From assembly GCA_002682825.1 (NCBI GenBank), contig NOKP01000005.1:1116001-1180000 (forward strand): DNA of 64,000 bases, in the 5' to 3' direction. The translations under genes were made by a program, and so were the position numbers. This document shows positions 1 through 10,712 of the stretch, in pieces (the stretch's first letter is position 1; each line of letters starts with the position of its first letter). The stretch is from Neonectria sp. B-13 (Eukaryota; Ascomycota; Sordariomycetes; Hypocreales; Nectriaceae). The notes beneath the pieces were generated by a model that did not search any database, had not been told where the DNA came from, and worked only from the letters and a program-made list of their open reading frames with translations.

Positions 1-2514
1 TACGATTTCAGCCGGGTTCCCCGAGACCTCGGCTCAACGCAGATGCGTGTAGACTTTAGCAACCAAGACGACTACTGGAACACTGTGGTGGCGGCCGCGG
101 CCACCAAGAAGAAGAAGATGAAGCGGTCTCTCGAGGACGTGGGCGGAAACCACGTTCGCTGGCTCGAGGACGAGTTTAGGGATGACTTCCACTTTGGCGC
201 CCTCGACAAGCGCGACCTCGAGGAGCGGTGGTTTGCCTCGGACATCCTGAGCTGGCTCGCCAGGATGGTCAAGCCCGAGATCAAGCGCGAGTTTACGCAC
301 AAGTACCAGGACTCGATCACGGCCAAGATTGTCGACGAGTCATGGTCATGCGCCAAAGGAGATGTGTCGTACGAAGGACACATCCTCGCCCAGGCCCTAC
401 TCAAGCTTGACATCGAGACCAGCTTCGGCTTCACGCTCATCGTCACCAAGCTGGAACTGCCCCTGGATCTGAGCCAGAGCTACCTGACGTTTTACAACAA
501 AGGAGACATTACGGGCGTGTTCATGCTCGAGGCTGTTGCCAAGATCTTTTACAAGAAGTCAAGCGTCATCCTCAACATCCCTTTCCCCGGAGCCTCCTTC
601 AAGATCCCAGGCATAGCCACCATCGGTCCGCAGCTCACAGTCGAAGGCAGCATTGACGCATCTCTAGCCGTGGCCGGCACCATCGAGACCAAGCTCCAGA
701 TTGCGAGTTGGGAAGTGCGCCAGGTGGTGCCCGACAACGGTGACGACGAGTACAAACCCAAGGAAATTGGCGATGGGGACCCGAAACTCGACCGGACGGG
801 CGACTTTGACGGCATCGACAAGCCCGAGTTTTACGCTGGCACCCAGGTCCAGGGAGACATCACGGTCAAGATTTCTGCGTCAGCCGAGTTCGGCGTGCGC
901 TTTGGTGACAAGTGGGAAGTCGATCCCGCAACTGCTGCGGTGGTGGGCGAGGCCAGCGTTATGGTCAAGATGGCTGCGGGCATCTCCACGCAGGACACAT
1001 GTCCCTTCACGTATGGCCTTGACGTCGGCGCTCGTCTCTACGCCAAGGTCCAGGCGCCCAAGATCTTCAAGTGGCCCGGTGCCGAGTATGACATCACGCC
1101 CAAGTGGAAGAAGGCCATCATCGAAGGGGGCAGCTGTCCGGACCTCGGTTCGATACCGACCAAGAGGGGACTTGATCCTCTGGATGCGGCTTTGAATTAC
1201 TCTCCATCCGACGACTTGGCCGTCGCTGCTGCATCCGAGGCAAAGATGGAGAGGCGTGGCCTGCAAAAGAGAGCGGCCGTATACGGCCCGGCCTTCAGCA
1301 TACCCGTCGGCAAGTACTTTTGTCCCAGCTCGATCGATGAAGACGAGAACAAGGGAAGCATCTGTAGCGAACTCGAAGCGCTCTGGGATAACGACAAGTA
1401 CCTGACCGACGATGACGACTATGAAGAGGTGGCCAGTAGCGCAAAGAGACGAGACCTTGACGAGTTGGCGCTATACAATGAGTCGATTGGAGGGAAACAC
1501 CTTGTGGAAAGAACCAAGACAACCAAACCGGGAAGCATATGCGAGTTGGAGATCAGCATCTCATACCTGACGGGTGGCGACGCCAAAATGGTCGATGCAC
1601 TTGCATACGGCTTCGAGCAACCAGACGTGTGCGGCGACTATGAGTTCGGCGCTCCTTTGGACGCTCGGGTGGCAAGGCAGTATGACGCTGAACACGTGCT
1701 TGAAGTCCAGTTGGTGAAGCATTTCTTCAACGATGTCGCAAAATATAGCGAGCTCTTTGACCACCCAGACCCCTCCAATAAGGGTCGTGATGGTAACCGG
1801 CTTCAGATCGAATTCTGCCCCTACGTCAGGGCGCAATGGGCTATCCCTGCCGTCGCCATCCCAGGCCTGGACTCGTCTAAAGGCACCGGCACGAAGCTCA
1901 AGCCAGTCGACCATGTTGCCGCACAGTTCCCCAGTGACACATGGAAGTTGGACGAGTACGTTGTGCTAGAGCATGAAATCAATACCCCAGCCAAGGGCAA
2001 GGCGTGGGGTGAAACGCGGATCGTAGACACTAACAACTGGTTGCAAAGTTTGGACAATGCAAAGAAGGCTCGCAGAATGCTCAAGTCGATGCGTTATATC
2101 ATCGGGTCGCGAATGTATCACAACGACGACCATATCCGCACAATCTTGCGGCGCCAAAAGGAACGTGTAGGTGCAGTCCTCGAGAAGCTCGACACTCAGA
2201 TCCTACCCCAGAACCCGCCACAGCCGAGCCCCTGGGAGCCTTGGAAGCCACAAGGTCTCCGGGGAACTTGGGACGCCTTTATGAGAGAAAAGTTCCTCGA
2301 GGTTCAGCTTAAAATGAACAAGATCATCAATGAGTTTCTGCCGCTACTTATGGAGCAATGGAGTAGCGAATCCGCCCGGCAGGCCGCCGAGGACCAACCG
2401 GGCGACACTGCTGCTGTGCTCGCCGACAAGGAAGAAAGGAGGAACTTGGCTGATGATGTCGATGCACTTAACGATATAGTGAACTTGCTTCCAACCTGGA
2501 TAGCTCCGTTCTAG
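1..2514 (+). CDS. Large secreted-type fungal protein, 5' end outside the window
   Basis: The frame is open from base 1, and the first ATG (base 43) lies 14 codons in, so the gene very probably starts upstream. About 837 residues are visible with no intron needed. Dibasic sites (KR) recur around residues 40, 70 and 390-440, as in secreted proproteins. The middle (about residues 100-390) looks like a beta-rich domain ending in a Cys-containing stretch (TCPFTYGLDVGA). From memory it resembles the fungal DUF7029/DUF7223 class that often lies beside killer-toxin-like chitinase genes; that label is a recollection, not a search result. The C-terminal third is charged and partly helical. Part of this gene (about bases 331-1021) has a RIP-mutated duplicate at 38523-39391, which shows that this stretch was once repeated. 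No catalytic motif was recognised. Confidence 0.75.
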   Translation, partial: YDFSRVPRDLGSTQMRVDFSNQDDYWNTVVAAAATKKKKMKRSLEDVGGNHVRWLEDEFRDDFHFGALDKRDLEERWFASDILSWLARMVKPEIKREFTHKYQDSITAKIVDESWSCAKGDVSYEGHILAQALLKLDIETSFGFTLIVTKLELPLDLSQSYLTFYNKGDITGVFMLEAVAKIFYKKSSVILNIPFPGASFKIPGIATIGPQLTVEGSIDASLAVAGTIETKLQIASWEVRQVVPDNGDDEYKPKEIGDGDPKLDRTGDFDGIDKPEFYAGTQVQGDITVKISASAEFGVRFGDKWEVDPATAAVVGEASVMVKMAAGISTQDTCPFTYGLDVGARLYAKVQAPKIFKWPGAEYDITPKWKKAIIEGGSCPDLGSIPTKRGLDPLDAALNYSPSDDLAVAAASEAKMERRGLQKRAAVYGPAFSIPVGKYFCPSSIDEDENKGSICSELEALWDNDKYLTDDDDYEEVASSAKRRDLDELALYNESIGGKHLVERTKTTKPGSICELEISISYLTGGDAKMVDALAYGFEQPDVCGDYEFGAPLDARVARQYDAEHVLEVQLVKHFFNDVAKYSELFDHPDPSNKGRDGNRLQIEFCPYVRAQWAIPAVAIPGLDSSKGTGTKLKPVDHVAAQFPSDTWKLDEYVVLEHEINTPAKGKAWGETRIVDTNNWLQSLDNAKKARRMLKSMRYIIGSRMYHNDDHIRTILRRQKERVGAVLEKLDTQILPQNPPQPSPWEPWKPQGLRGTWDAFMREKFLEVQLKMNKIINEFLPLLMEQWSSESARQAAEDQPGDTAAVLADKEERRNLADDVDALNDIVNLLPTWIAPF

Positions 2515-2995
2515 GTAGTCAACGGTGCAGGAGGAAGAAACTTTGTATTGAATGCGCGTCAAATCGAATCATGTATATGAGGCCTCCAGCTTGTGCCCGT
2601 TGGAAAATAAATTGAACTTTGTCATAAGAACCAATAGCCTTACAGAAGCTTAATCAAGAGAAGCTTAATTAAAAGAGACCATTAAAAATAAGTGAAATTG
2701 CGGTCTTGTTTAGCTTTCAAATTTACTACCTAAGCTGATAATCTTTTTAACTTTTTACTGGACTTTATTAATACTAATCTCATTTCTATCTTAGGCCAGT
2801 GGAGTCATTGTTGAAAATAGTCTCTAGCTAATGAAAACACAGTAACGCCTGCACCTTATCCAGACCTCAATGTCCGCTAACCCCAACACAGCATTAAACC
2901 CGTTTAAACTGAGACATAAAGTTTAGAAACTGAACACAGGGGCGTGGCGCGAAGACGTGAATCTCGTGGAACACCTGTGACATCGAATCCATATC
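2515..2995. other. Intergenic, AT-rich, convergent 3' ends
   Basis: This lies between two convergent genes. It is moderately AT-rich, especially 2640-2780. No ORF, RNA or repeat was recognised. Confidence 0.5.
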
Positions 2996-4311
2996 CTACC
3001 ACTCATCATCAACCTGCCACATAGGGAACTCGGATGCTGGCCCCCAGTCTGACCCACCACCCGAGTATGCTTCCCATGAACGGCCATCTTCACTTGTCGC
3101 CGAGCAATCCAGGTCAGAGTAGCTCCTGAACTCTTGCAGATTAGAGTCGTAAGTTACAAGATTAGGGTCTCTCATAGCCTCCAACTCCAACTCTTTGGGG
3201 TCCATATCTTCAAGAAGCTGCCAGATCCGCCGCCGATTGATGAAGCCAGGAGGAACATCTAGCCCCACCTCGTGGTAGTTCCATGTCCGCGTATCTCCCT
3301 CTTCGGGATAGATGGGGAGTTTGACGCGGGCCATGACTTGCCGGAAGATCCTTTCCCAATCCCACTGTTTGTCTTCTCCGTCTTTGAACTCCGACACGAT
3401 GTTCTCGTCAAGATCCCAGAGGAACGGAATCCGAAGACACAGTCGTCTCCAGCATGACTGCGGCAGAAGATAGGTGCAATCGAGGCCTATGGCCCCGTCC
3501 AGTAGAAGAGACATGATTCCTTCTTTAAGCTCTTGAGGCAATCTATCCATGCCCGCTTGAAACTTCTGAGGAATTGCTGCGGAAGGTTTGGCATGCTGTA
3601 GGTTGGAGAGCAAAAGGGTTGTGAAATCCGGAATATGAAAAGGATCATCATACCACTGCCGATTGGTCAGTACAGGAAAATGGATTGTCGGCAATGAAGC
3701 GTCGTGCTTACCCAGTTATGATATGACCCAGGGTTATAGTTAGGAATATGATAACCGTTCCACCCTTTGGTCGTACCTTTTGACGTCTTTTTAGGTATCA
3801 TGGGAGCAAAATGGCGAGGGCCGAAAGGGCCCGGGCGGGCCATTTTGGCTTTCTCTGTTTCTGCACATCGCCGATCAAGAGTAACCCAGAGATCGCGAAG
3901 GCATTTCAGCTGAGACGCCGTCGATGTCTGCATTACTCGGGTGGCAAGCAAATTACAGCTGTCATGCACGCCCAAGTAATAGTGATGGCCAGTAGAGCCG
4001 TCGTTGCCGTCTTCGCCAGACTGACGCTCATCCTGTACCCTGATCGGCTGGCCACTAGGTAACAGTTGCAGCCATCCATCATCGTTGTCAAAATATGCAG
4101 TGGCGGCATGCCTTGTTAGCGACTCGCCGAGACTGTCGACCATTTTCATCCTGCAGGTGGACTCGCGAGGGCCTCGGAGGGCGACGGCGGTTTGGAGCCA
4201 TAGTTCAGTGTCCCAAGTGACGGGGCCAGTCAGATGGTGCGGTGGGAGAGACTGGCAGTAGATGCAAACGCCGCATATTGCACACTCAGAATACTCCCAG
4301 GGATGGCCCAT
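2996..4311 (-). CDS. F-box-like protein, two exons
   Basis: Exons are complement(3712..4311) and complement(2996..3655), with a 56-nt intron (GTAAGC donor, CTGAC branch, GCAG acceptor). Together they give 419 residues in one frame. The N-terminus has a Cys cluster (CAICGVCIYC, about residues 10-19), which may bind zinc. The segment beginning MDRLPQELKEGIMSLLL in exon 2 fits an F-box (LPxEL, then hydrophobic heptads). Fungal proteins of this build are generally taken as substrate adaptors of SCF ubiquitin ligases, with a poorly conserved C-terminal part. The C-terminus is acidic. The start at 4311 is the first Met of the frame and lies just before the Cys cluster; an upstream exon cannot be excluded. 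No substrate can be named. Confidence 0.72.
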
Positions 4312-4639
4312 GTTGAAGTAGGCAATTTTTCGAAGCGATAAAATGTTGAAGCAGATGTAGAAGAGTTGCCAAAAGGGAAGAAAATACCAGCGGTGTCGAC
4401 TGCGTATGAAATCGCAATACTAACTGCAGGAATCCGAAGCACCCCCAGATATGGACTGCCTGGAAATCAAGTAGCGTGGGAATACGCTACTGGCCGACGA
4501 TGATCTTTTGGGAACGGGCCTGAAGAATTTTGGGCGGTTGAAACTTCTGCATGTGCATGCATCGAGGCTTGTCGATCGGGCAGTGTTGGCCGAGTCGCAG
4601 CATTCAGACAATGCCCTGCACGCATTCGCCCATTTATTA

Positions 4640-5300
4640 GTCAGCCTGTGGGCTCTGGTGGACCGGTAATTTGGGCCCGCTTCTGTCGAGAATGCCTTCC
4701 ACGACATGAGGCAATACTGGAAAATCCAACAATGGCCGAATCTCAAGAGCCGAGAGTTTGACTTTGCTCAACATTTGGATCATTGCGGTGCGAAAATCAG
4801 CGAATATAGACGGCAAGACTTCTTTTAATGTTACACCATCGGCATTGAGCATTCTGTTGGTCAATGTCGCTGGAGAATGCACACGAAGTTGAGGAGGCAG
4901 ATTGTTGGCGCAGGGGTAAATGACCACCTACGATCGGAAGCATACCACATGTCCATGCATACGGGCAAGTCGACATGAGAGCAGGTCTCAGGATCACTTT
5001 CGAGTTCCTTGCGAGTCGATAGGAAACGCCACGTATTTCTGGCCTGATGGACGAGGGTCGAGGATCGGTCAGAAACCGCACTTCAGTAAGCAGAACGTAC
5101 CATGTCGGCGCCAATGATTGCATAGGCCTGATCCTGCTGGCCGTTGCTAAGGTAGACAATGCCTTGATGGGCGCCCACACGTTGAATCTTGGAGGCACAG
5201 GCGAGATCAACTGGGACTCCTTTGTCCTCGGTAGTGGTGGACACGGTTTTGAGATGCTCTTGAAGGTGGGCTCAACGCGTCAAAAGCCAATCCTTTCGCG
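4640..5300 (-). pseudogene. Decayed FAD-dependent monooxygenase (salicylate-hydroxylase type)
   Basis: On the minus strand, pieces of a PHBH-type flavoprotein can be read in order but in changing frames. There is an R-[VE]-x-L..HL stretch near 5250-5280. It is followed by a KxxRVG...G segment ending IIGADM (5102-5113), the usual IGADG site. A plausible 57-nt intron (5044-5100) follows, then VVIYPCANN (about 4900-4927) and PLLDFPVLP (about 4711-4738). At least two small insertions, near 5270 and 4890, break the frame. The GDAAH flavin motif expected after the last segment is missing. Family members hydroxylate aromatic substrates; this copy cannot make a full enzyme as it stands. Limits are approximate. 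An alternative is a badly spliced but live gene, which I consider unlikely. Confidence 0.5.
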
Positions 5301-6568
5301 TCACCTGTGAGTACTGCGCCAATCAAAACCACAGGCATAATCAATCTTACTTTCTGGTAGCGCGCTCGTTGGCCAGAATGATCGATTTTGCAACTATCAC
5401 TCCGGTATGCTTTCTGAGTCTCGTCTGCACCAGTTAGGACTATGGTTATTGCAAGTTCACGGAATGCAGCAGAAGACAGGGTCCTGTACAACTTTGAGCT
5501 CGTTGGCTCCATGCTTTTCTGGGTAAACGCCAAAGTGGTTTAGGACGCTTATAGCTTATCGTCATTCACACCAACATTGTTAATGGTGGCGATTGATATA
5601 TCACAGGTCAGATAAAATGCCGTCAAAAGGAGCCGCTCCATAAGTGATGAAACTGGCTCTTGACATTGGGCATCTTGGTGCTAAGATATATAGCACGATG
5701 TTGGAATGGTTGAAAATCATGAGGGATATTTGCAAAGCAACGGACACGACCGGACTAAATAGGAACAGCATATCTCGGAATGTCTTCCAAATAAGGCCTA
5801 GCTTTGAACACCCACACTCGGAATAGCTCCTGTTACTCTATATGATGGTGGAAACTTGCCCCAGGAGAATCGCATCCTCCAGTGTGGGATTGGCAAATGA
5901 GGAGAAGGGAGTGTCAGTAGACCTTTCAACAATTCGTGCTAAGGGCCGCCGCTAGGCTTTATCTGTCGATACCCCTGGATACTATGCACAATGTGAAGGC
6001 AAGCGTGGTGTTTACGGCCATCAGGCTTGGCCGCAAAGCGAAGTCAGGAGGGTCTCGACCTTGCCTGCTTCCCCTGGAGAACCAAGGATCATATGTCACC
6101 CCCGCCCCGGGATTGGCTGGTTAATCTGGAAGCTTGGTCAGTCACCGGAGGCCTTTTCCCAGCCCGTGACTGAAAACTATCAGACTATACTCCGTACATG
6201 TCAACGATACAAATTCCTCACCCCATATTCCGCTAAGTGCGTGTCTTTTCTTGACCGCAACCAACCATACCCCGTTCCACCAACTTCCCTGAGAGGAGAC
6301 CGCTCGTGTCTTCCAGCTTCGGAGAGACCGGGGGGATCAACGTGGCTTTGGTGGAGATGAGGGATCTAATATAGACAGAGGCGGAGGTCTCTCTTCGTCT
6401 AAAGAGCATATGAACGAGCCAGTGCCTGCACCAGTCTCCCATCTTAAACACCTCTCCACCCAGATCATCTCCTGACCAAGACCACCAACTGGTTTTCGCC
6501 TCCCTGCTTTCGTTTGAGAACCCACCGTCCTTCCTCGGACTGTATCCCCCAGATACGCCACCTTCAAG
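5301..6568. other. Intergenic, no gene supported
   Basis: Short ORFs occur on both strands but none shows a domain, a signal peptide or splice sites that extend it. The last 200 bases before 6569 are pyrimidine-rich, like a fungal promoter and leader. Confidence 0.4.
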
Positions 6569-6913
6569 ATGAGATTCAACGCTCTGTCTGGCTTGGCCGG
6601 CCTCCTAATCGCAGGCCAGAGCCACGGTCTTTCTTCGGAGACCATCGACACCTGCTCCGCCGAGGTCGCCGCGACCTGTGAGTGCCCGACCATCAGCAGA
6701 TGCCGACCTGCGACCAACAACTTGCCTGAGCGGTTCTTCCCCCGGATGGAGGAGACATGTCCGAATGGTGCGCCTCCATGCTGCGTCCAGAGAGGACCTG
6801 GACCTTTAAAAGTATCATTCTCTACCAGCCAAACCAACCTCCAATGTGGCCAAGGTTTCAGTGAGAGCGACCCGAAAGACGTCAAAAATGGCTACGTGAC
6901 CCCGCGATCCTGA
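6569..6913 (+). CDS. Small secreted cysteine-rich protein
   Basis: This is a 114-residue, single-exon ORF. It opens with a typical signal peptide: MRF, then a hydrophobic core with likely cleavage after about residue 20 (AGQSHG). The mature part has eight cysteines (29, 37, 39, 45, 64, 71, 72, 93), an even number that suits disulphides. Small size, secretion and high Cys content fit an effector-like or antimicrobial-type protein, but no family was recognised. The last residues and the stop lie inside a 50-bp sequence repeated at 8868-8920, so the natural C-terminus may have been replaced by repeat DNA or lost to a missed intron. A pyrimidine-rich leader precedes the ATG. Confidence 0.5.
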   Translation: MRFNALSGLAGLLIAGQSHGLSSETIDTCSAEVAATCECPTISRCRPATNNLPERFFPRMEETCPNGAPPCCVQRGPGPLKVSFSTSQTNLQCGQGFSESDPKDVKNGYVTPRS

Positions 6914-6945
6914 TGCCAAACCTAGACCTAGATCGGCTGCTGATA
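6893..6945 (+). repeat. Dispersed repeat of about 50 bp, copy 1
   Basis: It shares about 45 of 53 positions with 8868-8920. The common core reads ACGTGACCCCGCGA, then CCTGATGCCAA and CTAGATCGGC. The flanks do not match. It overlaps the stop of the gene at 6569. Confidence 0.6.
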
Positions 6946-7486
6946 CAGGGCTATAGTGAGAGAGCTGTAATTAATCTCTAAATTTATTTTTCGTCTACTC
7001 AGGGTTTTCTAGTCGGCGACCTACCTCGGAGTCGCCTGCGTGTAGCTAGGCTGCTCAGCCCCTTCGGTGGCTTATTTGTGAGGCGCAAATTTCCCTTGCA
7101 TGATTGCCGCAGGGGGCACTCGGCAATCACAGCAACATGCCCTATAAATCCTGCCGCTAATTCAACTTAATCCTTGTTAAAACGCCGGAAAGGCACAGCC
7201 TGGTTGCAGAAGCTCCCCGCTTATACCGTGCATGTTAGCTTCTGACGTGGGTCGCCGACTTAACAACGCTCTTGGCGACAGTAGTGTGTCTCTCTACCGA
7301 GAGGGAAATGCGAACCATGGTGGTATAAGAGGGATAGAATTGCCGTCTTTTATCACCATGCTATTAGCATTGACATCGCGAGTAACAACACTCACTCACG
7401 ATTGCTAATTATTCACTACCTTTTCCCATCATTTGTTTCTATCTATTTCTTGCCTTTACTGTCTTCAATCACAAGAGACATTCATC
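6914..7486. other. Intergenic with a possible miniature inverted-repeat element
   Basis: AGTCGGCGAC near 7012 is matched by GTCGCCGACT near 7251, extending to about 13 imperfect bases, so about 250 bp could be a MITE-like insert. Otherwise this is the promoter region of the gene starting at 7487. Confidence 0.35.
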
Positions 7487-8481
7487 ATGGTGTCCTTCAA
7501 CTTTGTCACTATCCTTGCGGCCCTCTTCGCTGTGGGAGTAACAGCCGGTCCTTGCAAAACCAAACAATCGCCTCCCGCGACAACAACGCTCGCTACCTAT
7601 GTCAAGCCCGTCTCTCACACCAACTCGTCCACTTCTTCTGCCCCGACCCTGGGTTCCGAATCCCAAGTCATCTGTGCGGTTGCTTACTTAAACCCCAACC
7701 ATGTCTGCAATGCGAAAGGGAACATCGGAAATCCTGTTCCGAAAATCGACGCCAGCGAGATCAGCTTTCAAGAATGCGCCAGCTCGTGCGCCGAAAGCAG
7801 GGTCTGCACAAGCATCTTCTACCAGAATGGCCTTTGCACAAGGTACTCTGGATCATTTTCCGATTTGGGCTTCCAACAAGCAGACTCTGAGGGGTTCTGG
7901 TATGAGTCGTCGTGCTTTCAGTGCTCTAGAGGTAGGTCTCCTGATCTCCACGACCATGTTTGCCTGGGACTAATAAGCGCTGTCTAGGCGAGCTTATCCT
8001 CGATCTGGATTTCGAAGATGAAGATGGCTCGAATTGGTCCCTTGAGAGAATACCCGACTACTCCGTATATCTCGATGTCCAGACTCCTTACGATGGTCGC
8101 GGCGGAACAACAAAGGCACTTCGACTGTTTGAAGCAGAGGATTCCGGCACTGGGCAAGTCAAGTACATCCCCGAATTTACCCTGGAAGACCGAGAAACAT
8201 ATATGCTCTACGCCAGCGTCAGGAACACCGCCCAATGGACTCCAACTTCTTCCAGCGGGTGGGAAAACGTCAAACTCACCGTCTCGAATGATGGCCACAA
8301 TTTCCTCGAGAATCTGAGTCGCGACGGATCTGCTCTGGGTGGTAACGGTTGGCTTCAGTGGTCAGTCCTCTTTGAGGTTCAGGAAGGCCAAGGCGGATCG
8401 GCTTCCTTTGGAATTGATCTTCAACTGAGCGGAAGATTGCTTGACTACTACTTTGATGATATTAAGATTCTCAAAGCTTAG
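7487..8481 (+). CDS. Secreted two-domain protein: Cys-rich (apple-like) plus beta-sandwich
   Basis: Exons are 7487..7931 and 7988..8481, with a 56-nt intron (GTAGGT donor, CTAG acceptor); total 312 residues. The signal peptide is residues 1-19 (VTILAALFAVGVTA). A Ser/Thr-rich linker follows, then a cysteine-rich unit around residues 60-150 (CAVAYLNPNHVC ... CASSC ... CTSIFY ... CTRYSG ... CFQC) that resembles PAN/apple-like adhesion folds. The C-terminal 160 residues alternate hydrophobics and end DYYFDDIKIL, which is typical of CBM4/9-type carbohydrate-binding sandwiches. The inferred role is extracellular binding of a polysaccharide or glycoprotein. The start at 7487 is preferred over an in-frame ATG at 7433 because it begins the signal peptide cleanly. 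Domain names come from pattern recognition only. Confidence 0.7.
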
Positions 8482-9594
8482 AAAATGTCGAAGAGGTAAA
8501 AAGGGTTGAAGAACAGCAACTGTAATTGTGATGGTGGAAAATACTTAGCAATAGCCATGGATGTCGTGGATGATTGAGAGAGACTTAGAATTGTAGTGTA
8601 AGATGAATGAGGCTAAGCTGTTACATATAAGAGTTAAGGTAATATACCCAACCTTAAATAGACCAATCCAGCCGTCAGGCCAAAAAGATCAAACAATTCA
8701 AGTAAGCTAGCGTTACCCGATCGCGCCACACAACTGATGATAAGGGATGCTGAGCACTCGGCTCTTGGCCGGCCTCATGCATCTCCTTACACTGCATTAG
8801 GTGCAAGCCTTGCTGCCCCAACCAAACCTTGTGATGCCTCGATCAGCTGGCAAATTTGCTAAACACCCACGTGACCCCGCGACCCTGATGCCAACGCGGG
8901 CCCTAGATCGGCCGTTGATAACTCTTACTCTCTTACTTACTATGGCAAAAACACCTTAAGATCAAATCTACACCACAAGTCCCGATAGTGGTGTGCAAGG
9001 ATGTCACACCACAGCCCTGTACTCACTAATTCCAGTGGCGCCACTAGCGAGCGTGGAAACTTGCCGTTTTAGCCCAAACAGGAGCGTTATTCAGATATGG
9101 CAATTTTCCCCGAAACAACTCACCACTGACAACACATGATTATCATCCTTGAGTTGGTTTACCCCTGCCGAAATCCTCTTTCAAGAGTCTCCTATTCATG
9201 CTCTGCCCTCATCCTTGTCGCCCGAGACTTGAAGGATCCTAGTCCAGCTGCCTGGCTTCTTCCAATTCGTTGGACCATCTCGGCTACAAACCGAAGACTG
9301 CATTGGTGCCGTCGATAATGAGAACGCGGCGGACTCGAGTCAGTCTGTGTCAGTACCCCGCCGTTCCCCGGACCCCCGGATTCTCTACCCCAGACCCATC
9401 CCCCACTGGGCTTAGATATGCTAGCTGCTAATATCAAGCACTTAGTCACAGCGGTCACAGGCTTGAAGGAATCCTTATTACGTCGCCATCCCCGTCAGGC
9501 AGTCGACAGGATCTGATCTTGTTTGTGGACCTTTGGTAATTGATCTTCACACTCTCACCCTTGCGTCATCAGCAAACGCCTAGCACGCAGGACA
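8482..9594. other. Intergenic, holds copy 2 of the 50-bp repeat
   Basis: No gene is supported. The repeat core at about 8868-8920 matches 6893-6945. The rest shows no coding pattern. Confidence 0.45.
8868..8920 (+). repeat. Dispersed repeat of about 50 bp, copy 2
   Basis: This is the partner of 6893-6945, in the same orientation and slightly more GC-rich (ACGCGGGCCCTAGATCGGC). It lies in non-coding DNA. Confidence 0.6.
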
Positions 9595-10712
9595 ATGACC
9601 CCTCCACGACCGGATGACATCTACAGGAGGGTGGAGAAAAGAGGCTATAGCTCCGACTCTGTCATGGTGATTGTACAAGGTCCCCTGGAAGCTTGAATGA
9701 GAGGAAATATGTCCTAACACAAGGTTGCTAGATCTGCTCAACCCTCGCCATATACAACGCTTGTGAGCTTCTGGCCCTCATCTTCGCAACATTCAAGAAA
9801 CGACATGGGCTCTATTTTTGGAGCATTCTCCTGGCAACTTTTGGTGTTTTTCCATACGCTCTAGGGTGGATAATCGACTACTTTGACGTTGATCACTATG
9901 CTGGTATGGCAATCGCCAGCGTTGGCTGGATTTTGCTCATCACTGGCCAATCTGTCGTTTTGTACTCTCGACTTCATCTGGTCTTGTACAACGTGAAGAT
10001 ACTACGCGCTGTGCTTTGGATGATTATTGCGAACGGTGTCGTCTGGCATACTACAATGACGGTTCTCATTTTTATTACCAACAACAACTCGGATCCGACT
10101 AGGGACGACTACAGTCCCATCTTCAACACCATGGAAAAAACACAGATGACTTGCTTCTGCACTCAAGAGTTCATCATATCCGGGCTCTACCTCTGGAAAA
10201 CCATTGATATTCTCAAGACTGCCTTCGGCAGCAGACGACGTTACTTGTGGCACCTCTTTTCCGTCAACATCTTGATTGTGATAATGGATATTGCACTGCT
10301 TATTATCGAGTATCAGAACCGCTATCTTTTACAACAAGGACTCAAGGTTGTTGTTTATTCTATCAAGCTCAAGCTCGAATTTCTGGTGCTTGAAAGGCTG
10401 GTCGAATTTGTCCAGCATCGCGGGGGCTCAATTCCCGGGGCTGAATCGAATCACAATACAGGCCGGTTCGTCGCGTTATCAGGTAGCAGGCCAAAGGCAG
10501 CGGATAAACATGGGCTTTCAACAAATAAGGCCGAGGCATTCCACCTGGAAAACTTCAACACGGGGCATGTCACCGTTGTTGCGACGGGTGCATCGCAACG
10601 ACAGGAGGGTGAGCAGGGTCAAATCAAGGTCACAACGAATATCGACATCGATGGGTATCACGTGGATGCGAGCAACCAGAGCACGGATGAGCTCAATTGT
10701 AAAGATGATTGA
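9595..10712 (+). CDS. Fungal polytopic membrane protein (DUF7703-like)
   Basis: Exons are 9595..9672 and 9732..10712, with a 59-nt intron (GTACAA donor, CTAAC branch, CTAG acceptor); total 352 residues. The first exon gives a short charged N-terminus, and the intron sits at the entry of the first membrane helix. About seven hydrophobic segments follow within residues 27-240 (for example LALIFATF, IASVGWILLITGQSVVLYSR, ILIVIMDIALLIIEY). The C-terminal 110 residues are hydrophilic and probably cytosolic. The layout and the WILLITGQSVVLYSRLHLV stretch match the fungal integral-membrane family I know as DUF7703, whose function is unknown. Receptor-like topology is suggestive only. Confidence 0.78.

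Noticed and set aside
701..1266. ORFs of 128-164 codons overlapping the first gene in other frames
   Set aside because: High-GC shadow frames of a clearly coding strand; composition is Arg/Ser-rich as expected for shadows.
3811..4062. Plus-strand ORF antisense to the F-box gene
   Set aside because: The minus-strand reading has a supported intron and domain; the plus frame has none.
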